24,640 bases of DNA from CAYOHP01 sp964403795 [NCBI: uncultured bacterium] (GTDB taxonomy: Bacteria > Muiribacteriota > UBA6191 > CAZXTJ01), in assembly GCA_964403795.1 (NCBI GenBank), contig CAYOHP010000070.1, positions 1-24,640 of the forward strand, in the 5' to 3' direction. This document shows positions 1 to 10,640 of the stretch, in pieces. Each line of letters begins with the position of its first letter. Within the stretch, counting starts at the first letter, position 1. The position numbers and the translations under genes were made by a program. The notes under the pieces are model-generated. The model was not told where the DNA came from. It was given only the letters and a program-made list of their open reading frames with translations, and made no database searches.

Positions 1-1
1 C

Positions 2-403
2 CTGCTGCTGGCCGGCTACATGCGGATCCTCTCGGGGGACTTCCTGGGCCGCTTCCCGGGGGTGATCCTGAACATCCACCCCTCGCTCCTGCCCGCCTTC
101 CCGGGGCTCGACGCCCCGCGGCGGCAATGGGAGGCCGGAGTCCTCCACGCCGGCGCCACCGTCCACTTCGTGGACCAGGGGGTCGACACCGGCGCGGTGT
201 TCCGCCAGGCCGGCCTGTTGGTGCGTGGCGACGAGGGAGCCCAGGGCCTGTCCGACCGGCTGCTCGCCGAGGTCGAGCATCGGCTCTATCCCGCCGCGCT
301 GCGCGATCTGGTCGCCCTGCTGGTGGCCGGCGAGAACCCTCGGCGCCATGGACATGCCCTCGAAGGAATCGATCGCACCCTGACCCGACCCGGAGGTCCC
401 ACC
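2..403 (+). CDS. purN: Phosphoribosylglycinamide formyltransferase, 3' part, no stop before purH
   Basis: This is the C-terminal part of GAR transformylase, which transfers a formyl group from 10-formyl-THF to GAR in purine synthesis. The 5' end lies outside the window. The reading frame opens with LLLAGYMRILS, matching the family's VLAGFMRILS. It continues with the catalytic LNIHPSLLP block (Asn and His) and VDQGVDTGAV, which holds the catalytic Asp. About 134 codons are visible, corresponding to roughly the last two thirds of a ~200-residue enzyme. The frame has no stop: it passes in frame into the purH start at 404. Either the product is a PurN-PurH fusion, or a small indel near the end hides the true stop. 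A TGA at 381-383, one frame away, is the obvious candidate. The family call is firm; the 3' boundary is not. Confidence 0.88.
392..396 (+). promoter_or_regulatory. Ribosome binding site for purH
   Basis: GGAGG lies 7 bases upstream of the ATG at 404. A strong, well-spaced Shine-Dalgarno sequence here supports separate initiation of PurH even though the upstream purN frame is open through it. Confidence 0.7.
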
Positions 404-2005
404 ATGCCTGCCCGCGAGATCACTCCCCTCGGCACCGTCCGTCGCGCCCTCTTGTCGGTCTACGACAAGGCCGGCCTGCTCGACCTGGCCCGGGCCCTGG
501 CGGGACGCGGTGTCGAGCTGCTGGCCTCGGGCGGTACCGCGGCCGCGCTCCGGGCCGAAGGGATCCCGCTCACCCCGGTCGAGGAGTACACCGGGGCCAA
601 GGAGGTGCTGGGGGGACGGGTGAAGACGCTCCACCCGAGGATCCATGCCGGGATCCTGGCCGACCGCAGCAAGCCGGAGCATCTTGCCGACCTGGAGACC
701 CACGACTGCCGGCCGATCGACCTGGTGGTCTGCAACCTCTATCCCTTCGAGGAGACGCTGGCCTCGGGCGCCAAGGATCCCGAGGTCGTGGAGAAGATCG
801 ACGTGGGAGGGCCGTGCATGGTGCGGGCGGCCGCCAAGAACGCCGACGGTGGCGTCACGGTGCTCACCGATCCCTCCGAGTACCCCGGGTTCCTGACCCG
901 GCTCGCCGAGAAGGGCTTCGTCCCCGCCGAGGACCGCCGCCGCTACGCGGCCCTGGCGTTCGCCACCACCGCCGCCTACGACGCCGGGATCGCGGCATGG
1001 GCCGCCGGTCGGGTCGGCGGGCGCCTCGCCGGAGAGGCCCGGAAGGCCCCGGACATCGACCGCCTCTTCGAGGTGGACGCCACCGAGGGCGGGAGGCAGA
1101 CGCTGCGGTACGGCGAGAACCCGCACCAGGATGCCTGGCTCTATCGCGAAGCCCGCAGCGAGCGCGGCGTCGCCAACGGCCGGCTGCTCCAGGGCAAGGA
1201 GCTCTCCTACAACAACTACCTCGATCTCGACGCCGCCTACCGGGCTGCCTGGTCGCTGCCGGGCGTCTCCTGCGCGGTGGTGAAGCACACCAACCCCTGC
1301 GGCATGGCCACCGCGGCCACCCAGGTCGAGGCCTTCGAACGGGCCCTCTCGGGAGATCGGGTCTCGGCCTTCGGCGGGATCCTGGGGTTCAACACCGCGC
1401 TCTCCGGGGAGACCGCCAAGGCGATCAAGGACTCGAAGCTCTTCGTGGAGTGCATCGTGGCTCCCACCATCGAAGAGGAGGCCCGGAAGGTCCTGGCGAA
1501 GAAGACCGATCTGCGGCTGCTCGAGGCCCCGGCCATGGACCCGGCCCCGCACCCGTCCTTCCACCGGATCGGCGGCGGGTTCCTGGTGCAACTCCCCGAC
1601 CCCGGGGTCAAGGACACCTCGGCCTGGAAGCAGGTGGCCGGCGACCCCTTGGATTCCGACGCCATGGAGGAGCTGCTGTTCACCATGCGCTGCGTCGCGG
1701 CCCTGAAGTCGAATGCCATCGCGGTGACCTCGGACCGCACCCTGCGAGGGGCCGGGATGGGAGTGACCAGCCGGGTCGACGCCTGCGAGCTGGCGCTGCG
1801 CAAGGCGGGGGACCTGACCAGGGGCGCCATGCTCGCCTCCGACGCCTTCTTCCCCTTCCCCGATTGCGTGGAGCTGGCGGCCGCCGCGGGGATCAGGGCC
1901 ATCGTGCAGCCGGGTGGGTCGAAGCGGGACGACGAGGTGATCGCGGCTGCCGCCAAGCTCGGGGTGGCGATGGTGTTCTCGGGCCGGCGGCACTTCCGGC
2001 ATTAG
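404..2005 (+). CDS. purH: Bifunctional AICAR transformylase / IMP cyclohydrolase
   Basis: PurH performs the last two steps to IMP: formylation of AICAR, then ring closure of FAICAR. Counted from the ATG at 404 it is 533 residues, close to the usual ~525-530. The N-terminal MGS-fold cyclohydrolase shows SVYDKAGLLDLA, ASGGTAAALR and GGRVKTLHPRIHAG (Lys74). IDLVVCNLYPFEETLA and EKIDVGGPCMVRAAAKN follow. The transformylase domain shows RYGENPHQ, QGKELSYNNYLDLDAA, VKHTNPCG with the catalytic Lys-His pair near 294-295, SAFGGILGFN and ASDAFFPFPD. The C-terminus RHFRH is typical of the family. The start at 404 is set by the GGAGG and the family N-terminus, but the frame is open upstream into purN. 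The gene converges on the minus-strand gene at 2014 with only 8 bases between stops. Confidence 0.97.
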   Translation: MPAREITPLGTVRRALLSVYDKAGLLDLARALAGRGVELLASGGTAAALRAEGIPLTPVEEYTGAKEVLGGRVKTLHPRIHAGILADRSKPEHLADLETHDCRPIDLVVCNLYPFEETLASGAKDPEVVEKIDVGGPCMVRAAAKNADGGVTVLTDPSEYPGFLTRLAEKGFVPAEDRRRYAALAFATTAAYDAGIAAWAAGRVGGRLAGEARKAPDIDRLFEVDATEGGRQTLRYGENPHQDAWLYREARSERGVANGRLLQGKELSYNNYLDLDAAYRAAWSLPGVSCAVVKHTNPCGMATAATQVEAFERALSGDRVSAFGGILGFNTALSGETAKAIKDSKLFVECIVAPTIEEEARKVLAKKTDLRLLEAPAMDPAPHPSFHRIGGGFLVQLPDPGVKDTSAWKQVAGDPLDSDAMEELLFTMRCVAALKSNAIAVTSDRTLRGAGMGVTSRVDACELALRKAGDLTRGAMLASDAFFPFPDCVELAAAAGIRAIVQPGGSKRDDEVIAAAAKLGVAMVFSGRRHFRH

Positions 2006-2009
2006 CCGG
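1996..2009. terminator. Small hairpin over the purH stop codon, weak terminator candidate
   Basis: CCGGC-ATTA-GCCGG forms a perfect 5-bp GC stem that overlaps the purH TAG and lies between two convergent genes. There is no T-tract. It is only a candidate bidirectional terminator; a stem this short is easily met by chance at this GC content. Confidence 0.25.
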
Positions 2010-2013
2010 CCGG

Positions 2014-3684
2014 TCACCTCCCTCGCACCGGAGGGCGGATCTCCCGAGGTCGGACCTCGATTCCCTCCCGGGCGCGTACTTCGAGGCGAGTCTCGACGAG
2101 GCGACGACCGGTCCCGGAGAGGCGGGCCACGGCCTCGAGGGCCCGGACCTGGGTGGCGGTGGCGACTCCCTGGCCGGAGAGATCGCGTAGGGCCCGGGCC
2201 GCCTCGACCAGGCTGCGTCCCTCGGCCAGGGCCACCGGAGTCCCCTCGGCCACCAGGGCACGGGCCCGGTTGCGGAGCGACTCGGCCAGCTCCAGGAGTT
2301 CCGAGGGCTGGAGCCTGAGTTCACTCGCCACCACCGGGCCGGACTCCCGGGGATTGGTCGGCTCCACGACTTCTACCCGGACGCTGCCCTCGGAGCCGGC
2401 GGAAGTCGGTCCCTCGACCCGGGGCCGGGGATTGGCGCTGCCGGCTTCGCCGTCGATCCCGAGGAAGCCCCCGCCCCCCGGCGAGCCGACCACGGGACCA
2501 GGCGCGCTCCCCGGGGAGCGGCCCCGGGGCGTGGCCAGCGAAGTGTCGATGCCGTCGAGGACCAGGCGCACCCCGGGTCGCACCCCGTCGCGCACCGAGG
2601 TGAGCGCGCCTTCGAGGGCAGCCAGCGGTACCGGGCGCCCGAGCGCATCGCGGAAGAGGGAGAGCCGGGCCCGGATCCCCTCGAGTCCCGCGGCAGCCTG
2701 GGCGTAGCCTTCGGCGAGGCGGGTCTTGCCGTTCCGGACCGCCCGCTCGGACGAGGCGGCGGCCTCGGCCCGGAGGCGCGCCTCCTCTCCCCTCAGGCGC
2801 TCGATCTCCCGGGTGAGGGCCTCCTCGACGGCCCGGTTCTCGGCGGGGGCCAGCACCGACGCATCGGTGCCTGCGGCGCCGGGATCGTTCCCGAAGGGCA
2901 CCTCGCCGCGGGGCGGCACCACCGCCTGTCCGGGCTGGCCGTCGGCCCCGATCGGACCCGCAGGTCGCACGCTGCCGTCGGCTTCCAGGCTGTTCCACCC
3001 GAGGCCCCGGTTGTGGGCATCCACGGCCGGGGCCAGATCGGTCCGGGCCGGTTCGAAGACGAAGCCGGGGCGCACCAGCACCCGGGAGCCCCGGGCCCCG
3101 ACCTCGATCACCGCCGCGCCGTGGGGCGAGGCGGCCCAGCCTTCGTGGCCGTAGACCCGGATGGTGACCTTGCGACCGCCCACCGATTCGGAGATGGTGG
3201 CCTCGGCAGGATGGACCGTCTCCGGGAAGGCCCCCGGGGTCTGGCCCACGTAGAGGTTGCCCAGGGCGTCGCCCCGGATCCCCCGGGAGCGGGCGATCTC
3301 GACCAGCGAGTCGGACCGCACCTGCAAGTCGATGTCGGTGGTGGGACCGAAGGCCCTCCCGTGGGCTTCGCGGGACCTTCCCGTGACCGCGCTCCCTCCC
3401 ACGCTGACCACCACGTCGCGGGGAAGCTCGGGGAGACCGGCGGTGCGGCGAGCGGCGTTGGCGGCATCGATCTCCCGGAGCGCCGCTTCCTGCAGGGTGG
3501 CGACGGCCCGCTCCCAGCCGGCCCGGTCGAACCCGAGGGGGACCGCCTGCTCCCGGACCTGGGCGGGCAGGTCCCGCACCGGGTCGAAGGCCTGGGCCAG
3601 GATCGAGGAGACCGGCAGCAGGAGGAAGGCGGCCAGCAGGGCGCCCACGCTCCGAGTTGCCGTTCCCGATCTCCGGACCGCCAT
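2014..3684 (-). CDS. Secreted protein with nucleotidyltransferase-like GGS...DxD motif, otherwise unknown
   Basis: Start ATG at 3684 gives about 556 residues beginning with a clear signal peptide: MAVRR, a hydrophobic stretch, then a likely cleavage after ILAQA near residue 32. Residues ~91-122 read VVVSVGGSAVTGRS, then GPTTDIDLQV. This matches the hG[GS]...DhDh signature of the MNT-like nucleotidyltransferase fold, which is also found in some exported toxins. I see no clear third acidic residue, so activity is uncertain. The middle (~280-345) is charged and probably coiled coil (EEALTREIERLRGEEARL). Low-complexity Gly/Pro segments follow at ~385-430, and a helical tail after that. No Shine-Dalgarno sequence precedes the start. 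The gene stands alone, converging on purH and divergent from purD, so its position says little about function. The coding call is firm; function is unassigned. Confidence 0.75.
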   Translation of the reverse strand: MAVRRSGTATRSVGALLAAFLLLPVSSILAQAFDPVRDLPAQVREQAVPLGFDRAGWERAVATLQEAALREIDAANAARRTAGLPELPRDVVVSVGGSAVTGRSREAHGRAFGPTTDIDLQVRSDSLVEIARSRGIRGDALGNLYVGQTPGAFPETVHPAEATISESVGGRKVTIRVYGHEGWAASPHGAAVIEVGARGSRVLVRPGFVFEPARTDLAPAVDAHNRGLGWNSLEADGSVRPAGPIGADGQPGQAVVPPRGEVPFGNDPGAAGTDASVLAPAENRAVEEALTREIERLRGEEARLRAEAAASSERAVRNGKTRLAEGYAQAAAGLEGIRARLSLFRDALGRPVPLAALEGALTSVRDGVRPGVRLVLDGIDTSLATPRGRSPGSAPGPVVGSPGGGGFLGIDGEAGSANPRPRVEGPTSAGSEGSVRVEVVEPTNPRESGPVVASELRLQPSELLELAESLRNRARALVAEGTPVALAEGRSLVEAARALRDLSGQGVATATQVRALEAVARLSGTGRRLVETRLEVRAREGIEVRPREIRPPVRGR

Positions 3685-3925
3685 CGGTGGGGGTGGAAGC
3701 AGGAAGCGAGCCAACCTCGGGACGGGCTCCTGCTGCGGGCTCCACCCCGCGCCGGGACGGTGACGAGGATACCGGGCTATACGGGATGCTCCCGGGGGCG
3801 CGCATGGCCTCCTTCCCCCGGGTCGCGAGGCTTGGAATCCCCCCTCTCCTCGGGCGAGAATGCCCGCCTCGACGGAGGGAACCCGTCGGCTTGCGGAGCG
3901 GGCGGATTCCCGGGTGAGGAGGACC
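3685..3925. other. 241-bp divergent intergenic region with two inverted repeats
   Basis: This spacer separates the secreted NTase-like gene from purD and must hold the purD-operon promoter. I see no convincing -35/-10 pair for purD and no recognisable purine riboswitch. Two inverted repeats are visible. CCCGGGGG at 3791-3798 pairs with CCCCCGGG at 3815-3822 (8 bp perfect, 16-nt loop). CGGGC at 3851-3855 pairs with GCCCG at 3862-3866. The first could be a leader hairpin or operator for the purine genes. Both are GC-only and may be incidental. Confidence 0.35.
3698..3713 (-). promoter_or_regulatory. Candidate sigma-54 promoter before the secreted NTase-like gene
   Basis: Read on the minus strand this is TGGCTCGCTTCCTGCT, against the sigma-54 consensus TGGCACG-N4-TTGCW: only A5 and T12 deviate, and GG-N10-GC spacing is exact. 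The predicted transcription start would be about 3687, only some 3 bases before the ATG at 3684. That would make a nearly leaderless mRNA, which agrees with the missing Shine-Dalgarno sequence but also makes the call less secure. No nearby activator-site dyad was found. Confidence 0.3.
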
Positions 3926-5190
3926 GTGAAGGTCCTGGTGGTCGGCAGCGGCGGGCGGGAACACGCCATGGCGAGGGCGCTGGCGTTGTCGCGGCCTCGC
4001 CCCCGGATCCTGGTCGCCCCCGGCAATCCCGGGATGGCGGAGCTCGCCGAGCTGCATCCCGGGGTGGCCGGCGACGACCTCGATGCCCTGGTGGCGCTGG
4101 CCCGGGACCAGGCCGTCGACCTGGTGATCCCGGGCCCCGAGGCGCCCTTGGTGGCAGGCCTGGCCGATCGTCTGGCGGAACTCGGGATCCCGTGCTGCGG
4201 GCCCCGGGCCGGGGCGGCCCGGCTCGAGGGTTCCAAGGTCTTCACCCGGGAGATCGCCGCCCGGGTGGGGGCACCCTCGCCCGACTACCGCATCGTGCGC
4301 CACGAACGGGAGCTCACGCCCATGGTGGCCGGCCTTCCCTGGCAGCCGGTGGTCAAGGCCGACGGCCTGGCCTCGGGCAAGGGCGTGTTCCTGCCGGACA
4401 CCACCGACGAGTGCCTGGAAGCGGCCTGGGGTCTCCTGAACGGGAGCCTGGGCGAGGCCGGCCTGGTGGTGGTGCTGGAGGAGCGCCTGGCGGGGATCGA
4501 GGCCTCGCTCTTCTACGCCTGCCACGGCAGCCAGGCCGTGCTGCTGCCCCACGCCCGGGACCACAAGCGGCTCCTCGACGACGACCGGGGGCCGAACACC
4601 GGAGGCATGGGAGCGATCAGCCCGAACCCGGCGATCGATGCCGCGGTCGAGCGCCAGGTCCGCTCGTCGATCGTGCTCCCGGTGCTCGAGGAACTCGAAC
4701 GGGCCGGCACACCCTTCGTCGGTTTCCTGTTCGCAGGGCTCATGCTCACCGGCGACGGGCCCCGGCTCCTCGAGTTCAACGTGCGTCTCGGCGACCCCGA
4801 GGCCCAGGCGATCCTGCCCCGCATCGCCGAGGGGCGCTTCCTCGAGCTCTGCCGGCGGACCGCCACCGGCGACCTCGACGACTTCGTCGTGGAGGTCGAC
4901 CCCCGGCCGGTCTGCGCGGTGGTGGCGGTGGCCGAGGGCTACCCCGAGGCGCCCCGCAAGGGCGACCCCATCGAGATCGAGGGCGATCCCGAGGACCGGG
5001 ACCGCTGGGTCATCCACTCGGGGACCCGGCGGGACGGCGGGACGCTGGTCACCTCCGGGGGTCGGGTGCTCTCGGTGGTGGCCCAGGACCGGGATGCGGC
5101 AACGGCCCGTGCGCGTGCCTACCAGGGCTTGGAGCGGATCCGCTTCGAGGGGATGCACTACCGCTCGGACATCGGAAGGACGGCGACGGC

Positions 5191-5194
<4 letters not shown>
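3926..5194 (+). CDS. purD: Phosphoribosylamine-glycine ligase (GAR synthetase)
   Basis: PurD couples phosphoribosylamine to glycine with ATP, the second step of de novo purine synthesis. From the GTG at 3926 it is 422 residues (family ~425-430) and begins VKVLVVGSGGREHAMA, the standard N-terminus. ATP-grasp landmarks follow in order: IPGPEAPLVAGL, EGSKVFTREIAAR, VVKADGLASGKGVF, DHKRLLDDDRGPNTGGMGA (nucleotide and Mg binding) and LEFNVRLGDPEAQ. GAGGAGGA at 3916-3923 precedes the start, but with only ~3 bases between GGAGG and GTG. An in-frame GTG at 3914 is an alternative start; family alignment favours 3926. It is the first gene of purDEBA, and its TGA overlaps the purE ATG (ATGA at 5191-5194). 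Confidence 0.96.
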
Positions 5195-8308
<3,114 letters not shown>

Positions 8309-8351
8309 TGGCCCGGGTCATGCGTTCGCGGGGATCGGCGGGTCCCTGAGG

Positions 8352-8978
8352 ATGGACCTCCGCGACCCGGAACTCGCGAAACGGATCGAGAAGGCGGTCG
8401 CCGAGGCCGAGGCCGGATCGTCGGCCGAGGTCGTGGTGGTGCTGGCGCCCCGCTCCGACGGATACCCGGAACTGGCCGCCTGGGCGGCCCTGGCGGGGTT
8501 CGCGGCGGTGCTGGCGAGCGCGGTCTGGGCTCCCTGGGTCGTGCATCCCGGAGCCGCGTTCGCCGAGGCCGCAGTGGTCGCCCTGGCCGTCGCCTGGGTG
8601 ATGCGACGGGCGCCCGGACCCTGGATCCGCTGGCTGCCGGCGTCGCGCCGGGCGAGGGCGGTGGCCGGGGCCGCCAAGGTGGCGTTCCTCGACGAGCATG
8701 TGACCGGGACCCGGGACCGGACGGGACTGCTGGTCTACGCCTCGGCCGCCGAGGGAGAGCTCGTGGTGATCCCCGACGCGGGCCTCGCCTCGGGGCCCGG
8801 GATCGCCCACCTGAACGAGCTCTCGACCCGCTCCCGGATCTCGCGGGCACCGCTGGAGGACCGGCTTCTGGCGCTCCTGGCTGGACTCGGCCCGGTGCTG
8901 GCGGAGGCGGCCCCTAGACGGAGCGACGACCGCGACGAACTCGAGGACGCGCCCCGGATCCGGGAGGTGCCGCCATGA
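8352..8978 (+). CDS. TPM-domain membrane protein (DUF-type, YgcG/COG3762-like)
   Basis: The product has 208 residues. The N-terminus (LAKRIEKAVAEAEAGSSAEVVVVLAPRSD, residues ~8-37) matches the start of the TPM domain found in YgcG-like and Psb32-like proteins. Two hydrophobic segments follow (~40-65 and ~68-86), then a soluble part that includes ASRRARAVAGAAKVAFLDEHV and RTGLLVYASAAEGELVVIPD, again TPM-like. The molecular role of these proteins in bacteria is not settled; membrane-associated quality control has been proposed. The ATG at 8352 has GAGG directly against it, so initiation may be weak or coupled to upstream translation. The stop overlaps the next ATG (ATGA at 8975-8978), tying it to the Tim44-like gene. 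Confidence 0.75.
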   Translation: MDLRDPELAKRIEKAVAEAEAGSSAEVVVVLAPRSDGYPELAAWAALAGFAAVLASAVWAPWVVHPGAAFAEAAVVALAVAWVMRRAPGPWIRWLPASRRARAVAGAAKVAFLDEHVTGTRDRTGLLVYASAAEGELVVIPDAGLASGPGIAHLNELSTRSRISRAPLEDRLLALLAGLGPVLAEAAPRRSDDRDELEDAPRIREVPP

Positions 8979-10570
8979 CCCGGCCGGTACCCGGACCCGG
9001 AGGTTGCCTGGGACAGTCCCACCCGGAGCGGCATCGGCGAGGGCTCCCGGCGGTGTTCCGGGTCCCGCGCTGGTTGGGCCTGGCGGTGCTCGCGGCTGCC
9101 GTCCTGGCGATCGGGGCCGAGGCCCGGCTGGGCGGAGGCGACTCGTACTCGGGCGGCGGCGGTGGCGGCGGCGGAGGGGGGAGCGGTGGCGGCGGCGGGG
9201 ACGATCTGGCGATCGAGATCCTCTTCCACCTGCTCCGCTTGTGCTGGTACTACCCCCAGCTCGGGATCCCTCTGGTGGGCGGCTTCCTGGTCCTGGCGGC
9301 GATCAGCCATGCCTACGACGGAGGCGAGACGGTCTCGCTCTCTGGATCCGGGGGCGGAGGCGGGTCGGCACCCGCACCGATCCGCACCTCACCCGAGGTG
9401 CTCGCTCGCCTGGGGGGACTTGACCCGAACTTCTCCCGGCCGGTCTTCCACAGCCTGGTGCACTCGCTCTTCGTGCGGTTCCATGCCGCCCGCGGGCACG
9501 GGAACTGGGCACCGCTGCTCCCCTGGCTCGGCCCGGTGGCCCAGAGCCATGTCGAGAACGCCGGGGAGCGGATCCTGGGGCTGCCCCGGGTCGACCAGGT
9601 GCAGGACATCGTGATCGGCGGGATCCGGGTGGTGGGGGTCGAGACCGGGAGCGGCAGCGACTGGGTACGCCTGCGGATCAAGGCGAACTACGTCGAGCGT
9701 TCCGGGGGGACGGCCTCGGCCTGGGTGGTCGACGAGGAGTGGACCCTCAAGCGTCCCTCGGGCTCGCTCTCCCCGGCACCCGAGACGGCGCGAACCCTGG
9801 GGTGCCCGGGCTGCGGCGCCCCCGTCGAGCTCACGCCCGAGGGGCTCTGTACCTACTGCGACCAGCCGGTGGTCCGGGCCGGCCCCGGCTGGAAGCTCGC
9901 CACCCTGCAACTGGTCTCGCGGGTGCCGCGGCCGCCGCTCTCGCTCGGGGTGGGAGGCGTCGAGGAGGGAACCCGCCTGCCGACCGTGGTCCAGGCAGGG
10001 ATCGGTGCGCACAAGCGTGCCCTGGTCGAGCGCCATCCGGGTTTCACGTTCGTGGTCTTCCTGGAGCGGGTCCGGGGCATCTTCAGCGAACTCCAGGCGG
10101 CCTGGTCGGCCGGTTCGGCGGACCGGATGAGGCCGCTGGAGTCCGACCGCCTCTTCGAGGCGCACCGCTTCTGGCTGGAGCGCTACCGGTCCGAGGGTCT
10201 CCGCAACCGGATCGAGAACGTGACGATCGAGAACGTTCAGGTGGTCCGGGTCGACCTCGACGTGCACTACGAGTCCGTCACGGTGAGGATCTTCGCCAGC
10301 CTCGAGGACTGGACCGAGGACCGCGACGGCAAGGTCGTGGGCGGGCGCCGGGGCTCGGCCCGACGGTTCAGCGAGTACTGGACCTTCCTCCGCACCGGGA
10401 GCGCGGGCTCCCGGGCCGAAGCCGCGCCGGGGACCTGCCCGGCCTGCGGGGCGCCGCTCGACCGGATCGGGGAGACCGGGGTCTGCGGCTACTGCGAGGC
10501 CCGGATCGTCAGCGGCGAGTTCGGTTGGATCCTCGACACCATCGAGCAGGACGAGGAGTACTCGGGCTGA
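8975..10570 (+). CDS. Membrane protein with two Tim44-like domains and two zinc ribbons
   Basis: The 531-residue product has a repeated architecture. A membrane segment lies at ~33-50, then a run of almost pure glycine at 60-75 and a second membrane segment at ~96-112. A first Tim44-like region spans ~151-262 (FSRPVFHSLVHSLFVRFHAARG) and is followed by a zinc ribbon with C277, C280, C292 and C295. A second Tim44-like region spans ~355-475 (ENVQVVRVDLDVHYESVTVRIFASLED, read in two parts around residue 430) and is followed by a second ribbon with C488, C491, C504 and C507. Tim44-like domains bind membranes or act in protein transport in mitochondria; bacterial members are poorly understood. It starts on the ATGA overlap with the TPM gene, and GGGAGG at 8962-8967 serves as its ribosome binding site. 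The domain call rests on motif style and architecture, so it is moderate. Confidence 0.7.
   Translation: MTRPVPGPGGCLGQSHPERHRRGLPAVFRVPRWLGLAVLAAAVLAIGAEARLGGGDSYSGGGGGGGGGGSGGGGGDDLAIEILFHLLRLCWYYPQLGIPLVGGFLVLAAISHAYDGGETVSLSGSGGGGGSAPAPIRTSPEVLARLGGLDPNFSRPVFHSLVHSLFVRFHAARGHGNWAPLLPWLGPVAQSHVENAGERILGLPRVDQVQDIVIGGIRVVGVETGSGSDWVRLRIKANYVERSGGTASAWVVDEEWTLKRPSGSLSPAPETARTLGCPGCGAPVELTPEGLCTYCDQPVVRAGPGWKLATLQLVSRVPRPPLSLGVGGVEEGTRLPTVVQAGIGAHKRALVERHPGFTFVVFLERVRGIFSELQAAWSAGSADRMRPLESDRLFEAHRFWLERYRSEGLRNRIENVTIENVQVVRVDLDVHYESVTVRIFASLEDWTEDRDGKVVGGRRGSARRFSEYWTFLRTGSAGSRAEAAPGTCPACGAPLDRIGETGVCGYCEARIVSGEFGWILDTIEQDEEYSG
9152..9199 (+). repeat. Glycine-codon low-complexity tract
   Basis: The GGC/GGT/GGA run encodes residues 60-75 of the Tim44-like protein, all Gly except one Ser. 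It forms a flexible linker between two membrane segments. Its G-rich coding strand could form G-quadruplexes and is prone to replication slippage. Confidence 0.85.
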
Positions 10571-10590
10571 CCGCGGTCGCGGTCCGAGCC

Positions 10591-10639
10591 CCGGACGGAT
10601 CCCCCGCTGCCGGGCGTGAGCCCGCGGGGAGCCGTCCGG
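10591..10639. terminator. Strong hairpin between convergent genes, probable bidirectional terminator
   Basis: CCGGACGG at 10591-10598 pairs with CCGTCCGG at 10632-10639. Inside it, CCCCG (10602-10606) pairs with CGGGG (10625-10629) and CGGGC (10611-10615) with GCCCG (10620-10624) around a GTGA loop. The structure fills almost the whole 70-base gap between the Tim44-like gene stop and the SulP stop. No T-tract follows, so any termination would rely on the stem itself or act as an mRNA 3' end barrier. Confidence 0.6.
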
Positions 10640-10640
10640 C

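Noticed and set aside
127-2190. Long plus-strand frame over purN-purH
   Set aside because: Arg/Gly/Pro-rich translation without motifs; the other frame carries unmistakable PurH blocks.
3860-3925. Upstream ATG at 3860 as purD start
   Set aside because: It would add ~22 residues not found in the family; the GTG at 3926 gives the standard N-terminus.
3685-3925. Purine riboswitch or tRNA in the largest gene-free region
   Set aside because: No aptamer-like conserved core or cloverleaf could be traced; only GC-rich inverted repeats.
2321-5158. Very long open frame on the minus strand opposite purD and the NTase-like gene
   Set aside because: It is a shadow frame caused by high GC content: Arg/Gly/Pro/His-rich translation, no family motifs, and it lies over a certain purD.
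8320-8349. Short ATG frame of 9 codons between purA and the TPM gene
   Set aside because: Too short, no ribosome binding site and no recognisable leader-peptide feature.
9152-9199. CRISPR-like or tandem repeat array
   Set aside because: It is a codon-level glycine tract inside a gene, without spacers or regular units.
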